From Dorea formicigenerans (GTDB lineage Bacteria; Bacillota; Clostridia; Lachnospirales; Lachnospiraceae): 64,000 nucleotides of DNA. A program made the translations under genes and the position numbers. Location: NCBI RefSeq assembly GCF_025150245.1, contig NZ_CP102279.1, positions 2,291,423 through 2,355,422 on the forward strand. The letters are read 5' to 3'. Under the pieces are notes generated by a model that was given only the letters and a program-made list of their open reading frames with translations, did not search any database and had not been told where the DNA came from. Shown here in pieces: positions 9,901-18,731 of the stretch; the stretch's first letter is position 1; each line of letters opens with the position of its first letter.

Positions 9901-11487
9901 AAGCTGTGTGATTCGAAATGGAATCGGAATCTTCGGATTCACAAATGTACTATACTTATCCGTAATTTCTCCGTTCTCAACTTTAACTGCACCAATTTCG
10001 ATAATCTTATCTTTTGCCGAACTAAATCCCGTCGTCTCCAGATCGAATACAACATAGGTTCCTTTTAAAGACTGACCTTTCTCATTGACTGCCACATCCT
10101 GCAAATCATCGACCAGATATCCTTCCACACCATAAATAACTTTAAATGGATCGTCTTTATCCAGTGTCTCAATATAATGATTCGCGTCCGGGAACGCCTG
10201 TACCACACCATGATCTGTAATCGCAATTGCCTTATGCCCCCAGTCATGTGCTCTCTTTACAAGATCTTTGACCTCGGAAACTCCGTCCATGTCACTCATT
10301 TTCGTATGACAGTGGAGCTCCACTCTCTTTTCTACCGCATTGTCTTTTCTGGATTCTGTAAAATCAGAAATTTTCTTAATTCCAAACACAGAAGAAATGA
10401 CAAGTTCGCCGTCAAATTTGTCAATATTGGTCACGCCTTTAATTTTCAGGAATGCACCCATTTTAATTTCAGCCAGTACATCTGCAAGTTGATCATTACG
10501 CACGAACATCTTGACCATGATCGTATCAGTAAAGTCTGTCACTGCATACATGACAATGGTCTTTTCATTGCGGATTTCTCTTGTATCAAAGCTAATGACT
10601 TTTCCTCGAAATGTAATTTCTCCCATCTCACCAATCACGGTTGACAGTTCAATCGGCTCATCGTCAAATGGGCGTCCGTAAATCAAACCTGACTCATCAA
10701 GATCCATCTTCGCAGATTTCACAAACACCTTCTTATCACGAAAGCCACCCTTCTGGAATCCACTGCCTTTTGAAAATCCACCTTTTGCAGGACTGCCAGA
10801 ATTTTTTCCGTCTCCGGAATTTTTTCCACCTTGTCCGCTTCCAGATGTTTCTTTTTCCCCAGACTTTGCTTCTTTTTCCTGCTTTTTTTCCTCTTTTTGC
10901 TTCTGTACAGCCTCAACCTGATCCAGTATACTGTCTACTTCCTGCTGCAGACGCATATCATTGTATTTCAAAGTACTTTCTTTTGGTTCTTTATACATGA
11001 CACGAATCTCAATGGGCAATCCGAAACGTTCTGCATACACACCTTTTAAATAATCTGTCAGAGAATCTTTTTTTCCTTGCGCAATAACAGTGTCGATTAA
11101 CTGCATGCAAAGAATATTTCCTTCTTCAAAGGTACATTTCGCATTCTGCAGCATATTGCGTTCTACAACACTTCTTGTATCCAGCTCCGCAAGAAAGCTG
11201 TCCAGATACTCCGCCATCACATTCTCTGGCGTGTACTGTCCGGACAGCTCATACTTTTCTCGAATCTCTACCTGCACGGCACTTCTTCCGAAAAGCTGGT
11301 TCTTGATCAGGTGCTCCATCTCGTATACCAATGTTTTCTGAATCAGATGACGGCTTACTATATGCACTCTTAAAAATGTCCGGTCAGAGTTGGTCGTCAC
11401 TTTTAATACCTGCGCTCCTTCGAACATATTACGTATATCTTCCCCTGCCTTTAACGTAGGGAATACTTCAAAGAACGGTTTACTCAT
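6922..11487 (-). CDS. polC: DNA polymerase III subunit alpha, Gram-positive PolC type
   Basis: Main replicative polymerase of Firmicutes, with built-in 3'-5' exonuclease. In order: N-terminal domain (1-190), a charged Lys/Glu then Gly/Ser-rich linker (about 195-250), an OB fold (about 285-370), a PHP domain starting at [13 protein letters not shown] (390) that is interrupted by the DnaQ-like exonuclease ([10 protein letters not shown]; Asp482 and Glu484), then the polymerase palm with [10 protein letters not shown], a cysteine-rich zinc motif (CPKCHYSDF and CPVCKTR) and the C-terminal helix-hairpin-helix region. Length of 1521 residues is slightly above B. subtilis PolC, consistent with the long linker. 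The start overlaps the ispG end by 8 nt, indicating translational coupling. Confidence 0.98.
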   Translation of the reverse strand: MSKPFFEVFPTLKAGEDIRNMFEGAQVLKVTTNSDRTFLRVHIVSRHLIQKTLVYEMEHLIKNQLFGRSAVQVEIREKYELSGQYTPENVMAEYLDSFLAELDTRSVVERNMLQNAKCTFEEGNILCMQLIDTVIAQGKKDSLTDYLKGVYAERFGLPIEIRVMYKEPKESTLKYNDMRLQQEVDSILDQVEAVQKQKEEKKQEKEAKSGEKETSGSGQGGKNSGDGKNSGSPAKGGFSKGSGFQKGGFRDKKVFVKSAKMDLDESGLIYGRPFDDEPIELSTVIGEMGEITFRGKVISFDTREIRNEKTIVMYAVTDFTDTIMVKMFVRNDQLADVLAEIKMGAFLKIKGVTNIDKFDGELVISSVFGIKKISDFTESRKDNAVEKRVELHCHTKMSDMDGVSEVKDLVKRAHDWGHKAIAITDHGVVQAFPDANHYIETLDKDDPFKVIYGVEGYLVDDLQDVAVNEKGQSLKGTYVVFDLETTGFSSAKDKIIEIGAVKVENGEITDKYSTFVNPKIPIPFRITQLTSITDEMVMESPEIETILPQFLKFVGDAVLVAHNASFDVSFIEENCRQQGIEPDFTSVDTVGLARVLLPTLSKFKLNVVAKALNISQEHHHRAVDDARVTAEIYVKFIQMLEERGIETLDQMNHFGAHNAEAIRKMPSYHVIVLAKNDIGRVNLYTLISKSHLEYFGRQPRMPKSEVLKYREGLIIGSACEAGELYQAILGEKSAERIARIVNFYDYLEIQPLGNNRFMIDSDRVEKVQSEEDLREINREIIRLGERFDKPVVATCDVHFMDPEDEVYRRIIMAGKGFKDADQQAPLYLHTTDEMLEEFEYLGSAKAKEIVIDNPNMIADMVEKISPVRPDKCPPVIPDSDKTLREICYNKAHSMYGDPLPEIVTERLERELNSIISNGFAVMYIIAQKLVWKSNEDGYLVGSRGSVGSSFVATMAGITEVNPLSPHYYCPKCHYSDFESEEVRAYAGGCGWDMPDKECPVCKTRLVKDGFDIPFETFLGFKGNKEPDIDLNFSGDYQSNAHKYTEIIFGAGQTFRAGTIGTLADKTAFGYVKNYFEERGTRKRTCEIDRIVQGCTGIRRSTGQHPGGIIVLPHGEDINSFTPVQHPANDMTTDIITTHFDYHSIDHNLLKLDILGHDDPTMIKALEAYISSPAMENEYNETDHPFVATDIPLDDQGVMSLFHDTSALGITPDDIGGCPVGCLGIPEFGTDFVIQMVVDTKPQTLSDLIRISGLSHGTDVWLNNAQELIKSGKATISTAICTRDDIMTYLINKGLDSEESFTIMERVRKGTVAKGKCKDWPEYKKDMLEHDVPEWYIGSCEKIKYMFPKAHAAAYVMMAYRIAYCKVNYPLAYYGAYFGIRADAFSYEIMCQGKEKLQYYIDDYTRRSDSLSKKEQDTMKDMHIVQEMYARGYEFLPIDIYRAKATKFSIVDGKLMPPFSSIDGMGEKAAEAVEEAAKDGPYLSKDDFRNRTKASKTVVDYMADLGLLGDLPESNQLSLFDL

Positions 11488-12535
11488 TCCAATGCAACAG
11501 CTCCTGTCTCAATGTCTCTAATAGTTCCTCTTCTTTTACTTTCTTTACAATCTCGCCTTTTTTGATCAGGAGTCCTTCTCCCTTTCCTCCGGCAATTCCA
11601 ATATCTGCTTCTTTTGCTTCTCCCGGTCCATTGACCACACAGCCCATAACTGCGACCTTAATGTCCAGTGGGATATCTGCAACCATCTCTTCGACCTGAT
11701 TTGCAAGTCCGATCAGATCAATCTGGGTTCTTCCGCATGTCGGACAGGATACAACCTCAATTCCACCTGTGCGAAGTCCCAGTGTCTTTAAAATAATCTT
11801 CGCTGTCTTGATCTCTTCTAATGGTGATCCAGTCAGTGACACACGGATTGTATCTCCGATTCCCTGTCCCAGAATCAGTCCAAGACCTACTGAGGATTTT
11901 ATATTACCTGCCAATAATGTTCCTGCCTCTGTAATTCCTACGTGTAATGGGTATGGGCATTTCTTGGCGATCAGTTCATGTGCCTTTACACACATCATAA
12001 CATCAGAAGATTTGATACTGACTACAAGATTATTATATCCCATCTCCTCGATAAGCTGTATTTTGTCCAGGGCACTCTCTACAAGTCCCTCTGCAGTCAC
12101 CCCATGATACTTCTCTACCAGATGCTTTTCCAGTGATCCACTATTCACACCAACACGAATTGGAACACCGTACTCTTTTGCTTTTTCAACAACAGCACGG
12201 ACTCTCTGCTCATCTCCAATATTACCCGGATTAATACGAATCTTATCTGCCCCGTTCTCAATCGCTGCAATCGCCAGCTTATAATCAAAATGAATATCTG
12301 CCACAAGTGGAATATGGATCTGCTTCTTGATCTCACCAATTGCTTTCGCTGCATCCATATTCGGCACAGCGCAGCGGATGATCTCACAGCCGGCTTTCTC
12401 GAGAGCAAGAATCTGGGCAACAGTCGCCTCCACATCTTCCGTCTTCGTATTTGTCATTGACTGTATTCTGATCGGATTACCTCCTCCGATCGTAACATTT
12501 CCAATCTGAACTTCTTTCGTGTGATCTCTGTACAT
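11480..12535 (-). CDS. ispG: 4-hydroxy-3-methylbut-2-enyl-diphosphate synthase
   Basis: Iron-sulfur enzyme of the MEP pathway that converts MEcPP to HMBPP for isoprenoid synthesis; cytoplasmic. The N-terminal TIM-barrel starts with [20 protein letters not shown]. The cluster-binding cysteines are in SCPTCGRT and [10 protein letters not shown] near the C-terminus. Length of 351 residues is the short bacterial form. It lies between an unknown membrane protein gene and polC, overlapping polC by 8 nt. In many Clostridia ispG and polC are neighbours, usually after rseP; rseP is not seen here. Confidence 0.97.
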   Translation of the reverse strand: MYRDHTKEVQIGNVTIGGGNPIRIQSMTNTKTEDVEATVAQILALEKAGCEIIRCAVPNMDAAKAIGEIKKQIHIPLVADIHFDYKLAIAAIENGADKIRINPGNIGDEQRVRAVVEKAKEYGVPIRVGVNSGSLEKHLVEKYHGVTAEGLVESALDKIQLIEEMGYNNLVVSIKSSDVMMCVKAHELIAKKCPYPLHVGITEAGTLLAGNIKSSVGLGLILGQGIGDTIRVSLTGSPLEEIKTAKIILKTLGLRTGGIEVVSCPTCGRTQIDLIGLANQVEEMVADIPLDIKVAVMGCVVNGPGEAKEADIGIAGGKGEGLLIKKGEIVKKVKEEELLETLRQELLHWNE

Positions 12536-12618
12536 GATTTTTGCTCCTTCACATGCAGAAAACCTGCCACACGGCAGATTTTCTGATATTTTCGTTTTAG
12601 ATTTCTTTTGTCTGATAC

Positions 12619-13080
12619 CTACTTTCTGATGAACGTGAACTGTTCCCCATATTCTCGTTCTGTAAGTGTCAGCTGATTGCCATCTACGCTGTATGAAAAA
12701 GATGAATCCAGATCATCCAGTACATTCTCCAGATCTTCTTTTGTATATGCACCGTCCGCTTTCTCAACTGCCTTGTCAATCTGCTCCTCATCTTTTGTGA
12801 TGGTAATAATCTTTGACTTCATATCTACGCTGTAATTCATCTCTACGGCTGCATCTGTATTCTCTGCAATATCCGTGATATCTACCTGAATCGTATCGTT
12901 CTTCTCAATCTTTAGCGCAATCGTTGCATCCTCACTTTCCCAGTTTCCTACTACTGGATTAGTCGTGAACATTCTCGTCAGCAGATATACTGCGATTAAA
13001 ATGATCAGCACTGAGGATACAAGGGTAACCACTCGCCATATCTTACTTCTTTTTGCCTCATCATTGCCTGCTATAATCAT
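12619..13080 (-). CDS. Membrane-anchored protein of unknown function
   Basis: I do not recognise a named family. The 153-residue product has a short positively charged N-terminus, one hydrophobic segment at about 17-37 ([18 protein letters not shown]) and an extracytoplasmic domain beginning [11 protein letters not shown]. The alternating pattern, with WESED near the start and [14 protein letters not shown] at the end, suggests a small beta-barrel similar to lipocalin-like domains in Firmicutes. It opens the transcription unit that contains ispG and polC and is preceded by a full-consensus promoter. A weak GAGG site lies 11 nt before the ATG. It is probably extracytoplasmic; its role is unknown. 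Confidence 0.75.
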   Translation of the reverse strand: MIIAGNDEAKRSKIWRVVTLVSSVLIILIAVYLLTRMFTTNPVVGNWESEDATIALKIEKNDTIQVDITDIAENTDAAVEMNYSVDMKSKIITITKDEEQIDKAVEKADGAYTKEDLENVLDDLDSSFSYSVDGNQLTLTEREYGEQFTFIRK

Positions 13081-13124
13081 ACTCTTATAATCCTCTCACT
13101 TTTCTTCTTTTCTATCATAACTAA

Positions 13125-13153
13125 ATTATAGATTCTTTTCCAGACAGTGTCAA
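13125..13153 (-). promoter_or_regulatory. Consensus sigma-A promoter for the ispG-polC operon
   Basis: TTGACA (13153-13148) and TATAAT (13130-13125) on the minus strand with a 17-bp spacer, a perfect match to consensus. Transcription would begin near 13118 and read into the unknown membrane protein gene, ispG and polC. Confidence 0.85.
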
Positions 13154-13236
13154 CGGGTATTCTCATGTTCCAGAACGGAACTTTTTCGCTACTTTTTGTT
13201 TACATCCGCCACACTTATCTTTTTTTCACATAACAC

Positions 13237-13253
13237 TTGGTAAAATATACCAA
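13237..13253. promoter_or_regulatory. Putative operator of the XRE regulator
   Basis: TTGGTA-AAATA-TACCAA is a perfect 6-bp inverted repeat about 27 bp before the GTG start. It contains TAAAAT, a possible -10, so binding there could block transcription. Autoregulation is typical of this family, but the binding is inferred. Confidence 0.45.
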
Positions 13254-13280
13254 AAATACAAAAGAAAGGAGACCTGGCAA

Positions 13281-13634
13281 GTGTCATTCGGTCAGAAGCT
13301 ACGCAAATTACGCAAAAAATTTAATATGACTCAGAAAAATGTTGCTGACTGTATCCATGTCTCCCGCTCTGCTATTGCAGGTTACGAAAAAAAGGGCCGC
13401 CAGCCTTCTCATGAAAAGCTGACGGCAATCGCAGATTTATTCGAGGTCCCTGTTGATTATCTTCTGAATGACGAAGAGGATACTATCACCCTCTCTCCTT
13501 CCCGGCTTACAACCAATTCTGATGATGAGCTGAATCTTTTGCTTGCATACCGAAGCCTCTCCCGAAGCAGCAAACGTGATCTCAAAAAGTATATGAAACT
13601 TTTGAAAGAAAAAGATGCTTCAGAAAGCTCTTAA
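13281..13634 (+). CDS. XRE family transcriptional regulator
   Basis: Small DNA-binding protein with an HTH_3 Cro/CI-type helix-turn-helix over residues about 5-60 (LRKLRKKFNMTQKNVADC followed by VSRSAIAGYEKKGRQPS and the FEVPVDYLL end of the domain). A C-terminal charged helix of about 50 residues follows, possibly for dimerisation. The start is GTG with AAGGAG 9 nt upstream. It is divergent from the ispG-polC operon and convergent with the DAHP synthase gene. It has no toxin-like partner, so it is more likely a stand-alone repressor than an antitoxin. Ligand and targets are unknown. Confidence 0.9.
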   Translation: MSFGQKLRKLRKKFNMTQKNVADCIHVSRSAIAGYEKKGRQPSHEKLTAIADLFEVPVDYLLNDEEDTITLSPSRLTTNSDDELNLLLAYRSLSRSSKRDLKKYMKLLKEKDASESS

Positions 13635-13665
13635 TCTGCACTTATTATTTTTCTTTTTTTATTTT

Positions 13666-14697
13666 CTAGCACTCTTCTGCAATTTTATAAATTAGATGCT
13701 CCGTATCTTCCCAGCCAATACAAGGATCCGTAATGGACTTTCCATATACCATATCAGGTCCGATATTCTGTCTTCCTTCTTCCAGATAACTTTCCACCAT
13801 AACACCCTTGATCATATTTTTCAGATCCGGATTATATCTTCGTGTATGAAGCACTTCACTGACAATACGAAGCTGTTCTTTGTATTTTTTATTTGAATTA
13901 GAATGGTTCGCATCAACAATTGCTGCTGGATTTTTCAGATCTTTCTTCTGATAAAGTTCAAATAATCGCAGGCAATCTTCATAATGATAATTTGGCTGGC
14001 ATGTTCCATATTTGTCTACGCCTCCACGCAAAATCACATGTGCCAGATCATTTCCTGACGTCTGTACATCCATACCTCTGTAAATGAAACGATGTCCCAT
14101 CTGGGCTGCCACTACAGAATTCAGCATCACCGACAGATCTCCACTGGTCGGATTCTTCATTCCGACAGGAATATCCATTCCACTTGCTGTCAGACGATGC
14201 TGCTGATTTTCCACAGAACGTGCACCGATTGCCTCATAAGATAAAATATCATCCAGATAGCTTCTGTTCTCCGGATATAACATCTCATCTGCTCCGGTCA
14301 GTCCGCTTTCTTCCATAGCACGGATATGCATATGACGGATTGCAATAATTCCCGCATAAAGATCCGGTGCCTTATCCGGATCCGGCTGATGGAGCATTCC
14401 TTTATATCCCTCGCCGGTCGTTCTTGGTTTATTTGTATAAATTCTTGGAATAATCATCAGTTTATCTTTTACTTTTTCATTGACTTTTGCCAGACGATTC
14501 ACATACTCACACACTGAATCTTCATTATCTGCAGAACACGGTCCGATAATGACTGCAAATTTGTCCGATTTTCCCGTAAAAATATCTCGAATCTCCTGAT
14601 CTCTTTTTTTCTTTAACTCTGCAAGCTTTTCTGACAGAGGATATTCTTCCTTCAGTTCTGTCGGAGAAGGCAGTGTCGTATTGAATTTCATAGACAT
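13666..14697 (-). CDS. 3-deoxy-7-phosphoheptulonate synthase, class I
   Basis: DAHP synthase catalysing the first step of the shikimate pathway from PEP and erythrose 4-phosphate. The AroG/AroF/AroH type is shown by VIIGPCSADNEDS, PRTTGEGYKGM, GARSVENQQHR, GMKNPTSGD and VDANHSNSNKK. Length of 343 residues matches the E. coli-type enzymes, with the N-terminal extension that carries feedback control by aromatic amino acids; which amino acid cannot be told. It is last in a minus-strand run with a small membrane protein and two aminotransferases, fitting aromatic amino acid synthesis. Confidence 0.95.
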   Translation of the reverse strand: MSMKFNTTLPSPTELKEEYPLSEKLAELKKKRDQEIRDIFTGKSDKFAVIIGPCSADNEDSVCEYVNRLAKVNEKVKDKLMIIPRIYTNKPRTTGEGYKGMLHQPDPDKAPDLYAGIIAIRHMHIRAMEESGLTGADEMLYPENRSYLDDILSYEAIGARSVENQQHRLTASGMDIPVGMKNPTSGDLSVMLNSVVAAQMGHRFIYRGMDVQTSGNDLAHVILRGGVDKYGTCQPNYHYEDCLRLFELYQKKDLKNPAAIVDANHSNSNKKYKEQLRIVSEVLHTRRYNPDLKNMIKGVMVESYLEEGRQNIGPDMVYGKSITDPCIGWEDTEHLIYKIAEEC

Positions 14698-14745
14698 ATT
14701 TTTTCTCCTTCTATGTTTCTTCTCTCTTATTCATTCAAGACTGCA

Positions 14746-15258
14746 CTATCCTAAAATCTGTACTCCACCAAGAAGCACATAAGATATGAACCACATAATT
14801 ACAGTTGCCATGCAGATTCCAATGATGACTGCCGGAAATGCTTTCTTAAATTTCACACCGAGAAGTGCGGCAATGAGTGAACCTGTCCATGCTCCGGTTC
14901 CCGGAAGCGGAATACCAACAAATAATACAAGTCCCCAGAATTCATATTTTTCAATCTGGTCTTTTTTCTTCATTGCTTTTGCTTCCAGCTTATCTACCAG
15001 CGGTTTTAAATGTTTTGTTCCTTTCATCCAGTTAAAAATCGGTGTGATCAGAAGCAGGATAAACGGAACCGGTATAATATTCCCAAGAATACATAATGGA
15101 ATCGCTTTCGCGACCGGCACTCCAAGAAGCGGTCCTGCTACAAGAAGCGCTCCACGAAGTTCCAGAATCGGAATCATGGAAATAATAAATACAATTGCCT
15201 CTTTCCCAACACTTCCACTGAGTGCATCAATAATTCCTTGTACTAATGACTGTGTCAT
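14746..15258 (-). CDS. Small multi-drug export family membrane protein (COG2426)
   Basis: A 170-residue integral membrane protein of the family named small multi-drug export protein. About four hydrophobic segments are visible, including IVFIISMIPILELRGALLVAG near the N-terminus and a C-terminal TVIMWFISYVLLGGV. The sequence MIPILELRGAL and the G-I-P-L-P-G-T-G-A-W-T-G motif in the middle are typical of the family. Experimental support for drug export in the family is weak, so the name should be read as a family label. It lies 23 nt upstream of the hisC end and 48 nt before aroF/G, so it is probably co-transcribed. Confidence 0.85.
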   Translation of the reverse strand: MTQSLVQGIIDALSGSVGKEAIVFIISMIPILELRGALLVAGPLLGVPVAKAIPLCILGNIIPVPFILLLITPIFNWMKGTKHLKPLVDKLEAKAMKKKDQIEKYEFWGLVLFVGIPLPGTGAWTGSLIAALLGVKFKKAFPAVIIGICMATVIMWFISYVLLGGVQILG

Positions 15259-15280
15259 ACATCTCTCCTTATTTTTTCAT

Positions 15281-16357
15281 TTATTTTTGTAACTGTTCAG
15301 AACCCCGCCACATATATTTTTTCAAAAATGCAAATAATTGTTCCATCTCTTCTCTTGTTCCGATGGTAATACGCATATATTGCTCGATTCTCTCGCTGCC
15401 CCAAAATCGCACATAGATATCATGTGCCTTTAATGCCTCAAACAGCTCTTTCGCATCGTATTCCGGGTGCTTTGCAAATATAAAGTTGGACCCGGAATCC
15501 AGATATGTAAATCCAAGTTTTGTAAGTTCTTCTTTTGCCCACTCCCTTGTCTCAACAATTTTTCTGACGCCATTCTCGAAATATTCCCTGTCTTTCACAG
15601 CTTCCACACCACACACAATTGAAGTCTGGTTCATAGTATAAGAGTTAAATGAATATTTCGCATCATTTAAGTATTTGATCAATGTCGGATTGCTGATAGC
15701 ATAGCCGATTCGCATACCCGCCATAGATCTTGCCTTGGAAAATGTCTGGACAACGATCAGGTTATCGTATTTGTCAATCAGTTCCAGTGCGGAACGTCCT
15801 GCAAAATCAATATACGCTTCATCCACGATCACAATGACATCCTGATTATGTGCAATGATATCTTCTACTACTGACAGATCCTCATAGATTCCTGTCGGTG
15901 CATTTGGGTTTGGGAAAATCACTCCCCCGTTCTCCTTATAGTAGTCTTCTTTTACAAGTTTGAAATCCTCATCCAGTTTCTGACATTCATATGGAATCCG
16001 ATACAGATCCGCCCATACACTATAAAAAGAATAAGTAATATCCGGGAAAAATATCGGTTTTTCGGAATTAAAAAATGTCAGGAAACACATAGACAATACA
16101 TCATCGGATCCTACACCTACAAATACCTGGTCCGGATTCACATGATAAAAGTCCGCAAGCGCATTTACAAGTGGTGCTGCAGTCGGATCCGGATAAAGGC
16201 GGAAACGGTCTGTATCCATCTCTTCTAACGCTTTTGTGACTCCCGGTGCCGGTGGATATGGATTCTCATTCGTATTTAATTTGATGACTTTGCGCTGTGG
16301 CTGTTCACCTGGTACATATGGCTCTACTTTTCTTATGTTCTTCTCAAATGCTTTCAT
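15281..16357 (-). CDS. hisC: Histidinol-phosphate / aromatic aminotransferase
   Basis: PLP-dependent fold-type I aminotransferase of the HisC group. The N-terminal KLNTNENPYPP motif binds substrate, NPNAPTG is the PLP-face motif, IVDEAYIDF carries the conserved Asp, and the Schiff-base lysine is Lys208 in TFSKARSMAGMRIGY. Length of 358 residues is typical. No other histidine genes lie nearby; instead DAHP synthase and another aminotransferase do. In Firmicutes HisC often also transaminates tyrosine and phenylalanine precursors, so an aromatic role is plausible; the distinction cannot be made from sequence alone. Confidence 0.9.
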   Translation of the reverse strand: MKAFEKNIRKVEPYVPGEQPQRKVIKLNTNENPYPPAPGVTKALEEMDTDRFRLYPDPTAAPLVNALADFYHVNPDQVFVGVGSDDVLSMCFLTFFNSEKPIFFPDITYSFYSVWADLYRIPYECQKLDEDFKLVKEDYYKENGGVIFPNPNAPTGIYEDLSVVEDIIAHNQDVIVIVDEAYIDFAGRSALELIDKYDNLIVVQTFSKARSMAGMRIGYAISNPTLIKYLNDAKYSFNSYTMNQTSIVCGVEAVKDREYFENGVRKIVETREWAKEELTKLGFTYLDSGSNFIFAKHPEYDAKELFEALKAHDIYVRFWGSERIEQYMRITIGTREEMEQLFAFLKKYMWRGSEQLQK

Positions 16358-16409
16358 ACTATGCTCCTGTATCTTTGCTAAATTTGTTCATCGCCGCGAC
16401 CTCTGAACA

Positions 16410-17597
16410 TTACATGTATTCCTTTGCCAGTTCTTTGAATTTAGGAAGCGAATTCACGATTGTCTCATGAGATACACAATATGCCAGTCTTACATATCCC
16501 GGACACGCAAAGGAACTACCTGGTACCATCAGGATATTATATTTCTTTCCTGCATTACAGAATTCCTTTTCATCTGCAACTGGTGATTTTACAAAGAGAT
16601 AGAATGCTCCCTGTGGTTTGATGCATTCAAATCCACATTCTTTCAATCCGTTATATAGATCTTCTCTGTTTCTGTTGTAGAAAGAAAGGTCTGTCTTTGC
16701 ATCCAGGCATTTTTCTACTACTTTCTGCTGCAGAGTTGGTGCATTTACAAAACCTAAGATTCTTGTTGCCACATTGGCAGCGGAAAGAAGATCTTCACTG
16801 TCTGCAACCTCATCCGGAATAACAAGATATCCTATACGTTCTCCTGGAAGTGACAGGGATTTACTAAAAGAATATCCTACAATCGTATTATCATAATATT
16901 TCGTCAGGTATGGAACTTCCACTCCATCATAAGCAAGTTCACGATATGGTTCGTCAGAAATCAGGAAAATCTCTGTTCCATATTCTTTCTGTTTGGCCTC
17001 CATGATTGCCGCTAACTTCTTGATCGTCTCCTCTGAATATACAACACCTGTCGGGTTATTCGGCGTATTTACAATGACAGCTTTTGTCTTTGGTGTAATC
17101 TTCTGCTCAAATTCATCAAGCTTTGGCTGAAAATCAACTGTATTCGGGGAAATCTCGACCAGAACTCCATCATAGTTATTTGTATAAGAACGATATTCTC
17201 CAAAATATGGTGCAAATGCAATCACTTCATCTCCGGGATTGATCAGAGATTTTAAAATGACATTCAATCCACCTGCCGCTCCGACAGTCATGACAATGTT
17301 CTTGCCGGAAAATTTTGTATCAAATCTTTCATTCAGAGACTTTGCAATTGCCTCTCTTACTTCCGGATATCCACTGTTACTGTTCGTATAGCCATGAAGC
17401 ACAACCGGATCTGTGTCATTGACCAGTTCGACAATTGCATCTTTTACAATCTGCGGTGCCGGAACATTCGGATTCCCAAGGCTGAAATCAAATACATTCT
17501 CACGTCCGTAAATTCCTGCCAGACGTGTTCCTTCCTCAAACATTGCACGAATAGCGGAACTGTTCGCTACCATATTTTTCATTTTATCTGCTATCAT
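16410..17597 (-). CDS. Pyridoxal phosphate-dependent aminotransferase (AspB-like)
   Basis: Class I/II aminotransferase, probably aspartate or broad-specificity. Motifs are SLGNPNVPAP near the N-terminus, VNTPNNPTG at 177-184, ISDEPYREL, and the PLP lysine Lys246 in YSFSKSLSLPGERIGY. Length of 395 residues is normal. Its start overlaps the DUF2156 stop by 4 nt (ATGA), indicating coupled translation, and hisC follows 52 nt later. The substrate is not determined by the sequence; aspartate, alanine or aromatic 2-oxo acids are possible. Confidence 0.92.
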   Translation of the reverse strand: MIADKMKNMVANSSAIRAMFEEGTRLAGIYGRENVFDFSLGNPNVPAPQIVKDAIVELVNDTDPVVLHGYTNSNSGYPEVREAIAKSLNERFDTKFSGKNIVMTVGAAGGLNVILKSLINPGDEVIAFAPYFGEYRSYTNNYDGVLVEISPNTVDFQPKLDEFEQKITPKTKAVIVNTPNNPTGVVYSEETIKKLAAIMEAKQKEYGTEIFLISDEPYRELAYDGVEVPYLTKYYDNTIVGYSFSKSLSLPGERIGYLVIPDEVADSEDLLSAANVATRILGFVNAPTLQQKVVEKCLDAKTDLSFYNRNREDLYNGLKECGFECIKPQGAFYLFVKSPVADEKEFCNAGKKYNILMVPGSSFACPGYVRLAYCVSHETIVNSLPKFKELAKEYM

Positions 17598-18508
17598 TTT
17601 TCTATCTCCTTTTCATGTACATGTCCTTTTTCTACCATAAATACTGGTTTATAGGAAAGCTTTGCTTTTCTGAGTCCCTCAGAACCGGCATCATCTTCCC
17701 GATTCACATATTTGTAATCCATACACTCATGTTCTACAAATTGCTGATTGATCATAGTATATGCTCCGGGCACATCTGCATAAGCTTTCTCTATGTGAAC
17801 AACAAATGTATCCGGGCAGATTGGTTCTCCGATGGTAAATGCTACGATTTTACCATCAATTCGAAGGATACCGCCCTTCAGGTCAAGTTCTTCAAAAAGT
17901 CTGAGTGCATTCATTGTCACACACATCTCTGCATTCTTATCTGTATCATCATTACAGCCATTCTCTTTTCTCCACTTCAAAGCCATCTGGAAACATTCCT
18001 CCAGATTCTCTTTTTTCATGGATTCGTAGCTCCAGCGTCCTTCAAATTCTTTTCGGAATCGATTCACATGGTTCTTCTTTCCATGCATCTTCTTACCAGA
18101 CAAAGTCGCTAACTTCTCGCTTTCATAGACATAATCCGCTTCGTCCCGGTCATACTCAATCTCGAATCTTCCCGGATACCAGCTTTCCAGTCGTGCAAAA
18201 TCATCCGGTGTCACATTATACATACGGAACGGATAACCTCGCTCCTCACTATATGTTTTCATCTTATCCAATGCACGCTTCACATGTTCATCTGTCCCTG
18301 CCGGAAATGCATAGGCAACATGTCCCTCATCTTCACTTTTGAACACCATGGCTCCTTCAACAATCGCCCATTTTACCGGGTACTGCCTGGACCATAAAAA
18401 CACATTGACAAATGTACGTTCACAACTTCTGCTCGGATGCTCATCGAAATACTTTGTCATGATTTCCTTGTCTTCCAGCTCTGTTCTCTTAAAAATAATA
18501 TCTTTCAT
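17594..18508 (-). CDS. DUF2156 domain protein (phosphatidylglycerol lysyltransferase C-terminal-like)
   Basis: Soluble protein with two GNAT-like halves matching the C-terminal domain of MprF, here without the membrane part. Recognisable pieces are KKMHGKKNHVNRFRKEF in the middle and the late segment YKYVNREDDAGSEGLRKAK, which are conserved in DUF2156 proteins. In MprF this domain transfers an aminoacyl group from tRNA to a lipid; in the free-standing form the acceptor is unknown. The start at 18508 is chosen because GGAG lies 6 nt upstream; an earlier ATG at 18541 lacks one. It heads a transcript with the two aminotransferases. Confidence 0.88.
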   Translation of the reverse strand: MKDIIFKRTELEDKEIMTKYFDEHPSRSCERTFVNVFLWSRQYPVKWAIVEGAMVFKSEDEGHVAYAFPAGTDEHVKRALDKMKTYSEERGYPFRMYNVTPDDFARLESWYPGRFEIEYDRDEADYVYESEKLATLSGKKMHGKKNHVNRFRKEFEGRWSYESMKKENLEECFQMALKWRKENGCNDDTDKNAEMCVTMNALRLFEELDLKGGILRIDGKIVAFTIGEPICPDTFVVHIEKAYADVPGAYTMINQQFVEHECMDYKYVNREDDAGSEGLRKAKLSYKPVFMVEKGHVHEKEIEK

Positions 18509-18618
18509 TCTATGCTCCAATTCAAAACTAGTAAAGAGCACATCCGACGAAGGAATTCCCCGCCATTGTACTCATCGCAGTTCTCGTCCATCTGATAACT
18601 GTAATTTTTACTCTTCCG

Positions 18619-18648
18619 AGTATAGCACATTTTCTATACTCATTACAA
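18619..18648 (-). promoter_or_regulatory. Putative promoter of the DUF2156-aminotransferase operon
   Basis: TTGTAA (18648-18643) and TATACT (18624-18619) with 18-bp spacing on the minus strand. The remaining bases between 18509 and 18690 show no other recognisable element. Confidence 0.45.
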
Positions 18649-18692
18649 GGCATGCCCCTAATATCATCTATGTGCTTTTTACTGCTCTGCCA

Positions 18693-18731
18693 AAAAACAA
18701 AGCTTCATAGCTGCAATATCTATGAAGCTTT
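18693..18731 (-). terminator. Terminator overlapping the M20 amidohydrolase stop codon
   Basis: AAAGCTTCATAG and CTATGAAGCTTT form a perfect 12-bp stem, and a six-T run follows on the minus strand. The stop codon TAG lies within the stem. Confidence 0.9.

Noticed and set aside
10719-10916. Lys/Glu- and Gly/Ser-rich stretch of PolC as a possible frameshift or foreign insert
   Set aside because: It is in frame, lies between known domains and is a normal, variable linker in PolC proteins.
13281-13634. XRE gene as antitoxin of a toxin-antitoxin pair
   Set aside because: Neighbouring genes are polC-operon and DAHP synthase genes; no small toxin-like frame lies next to it.
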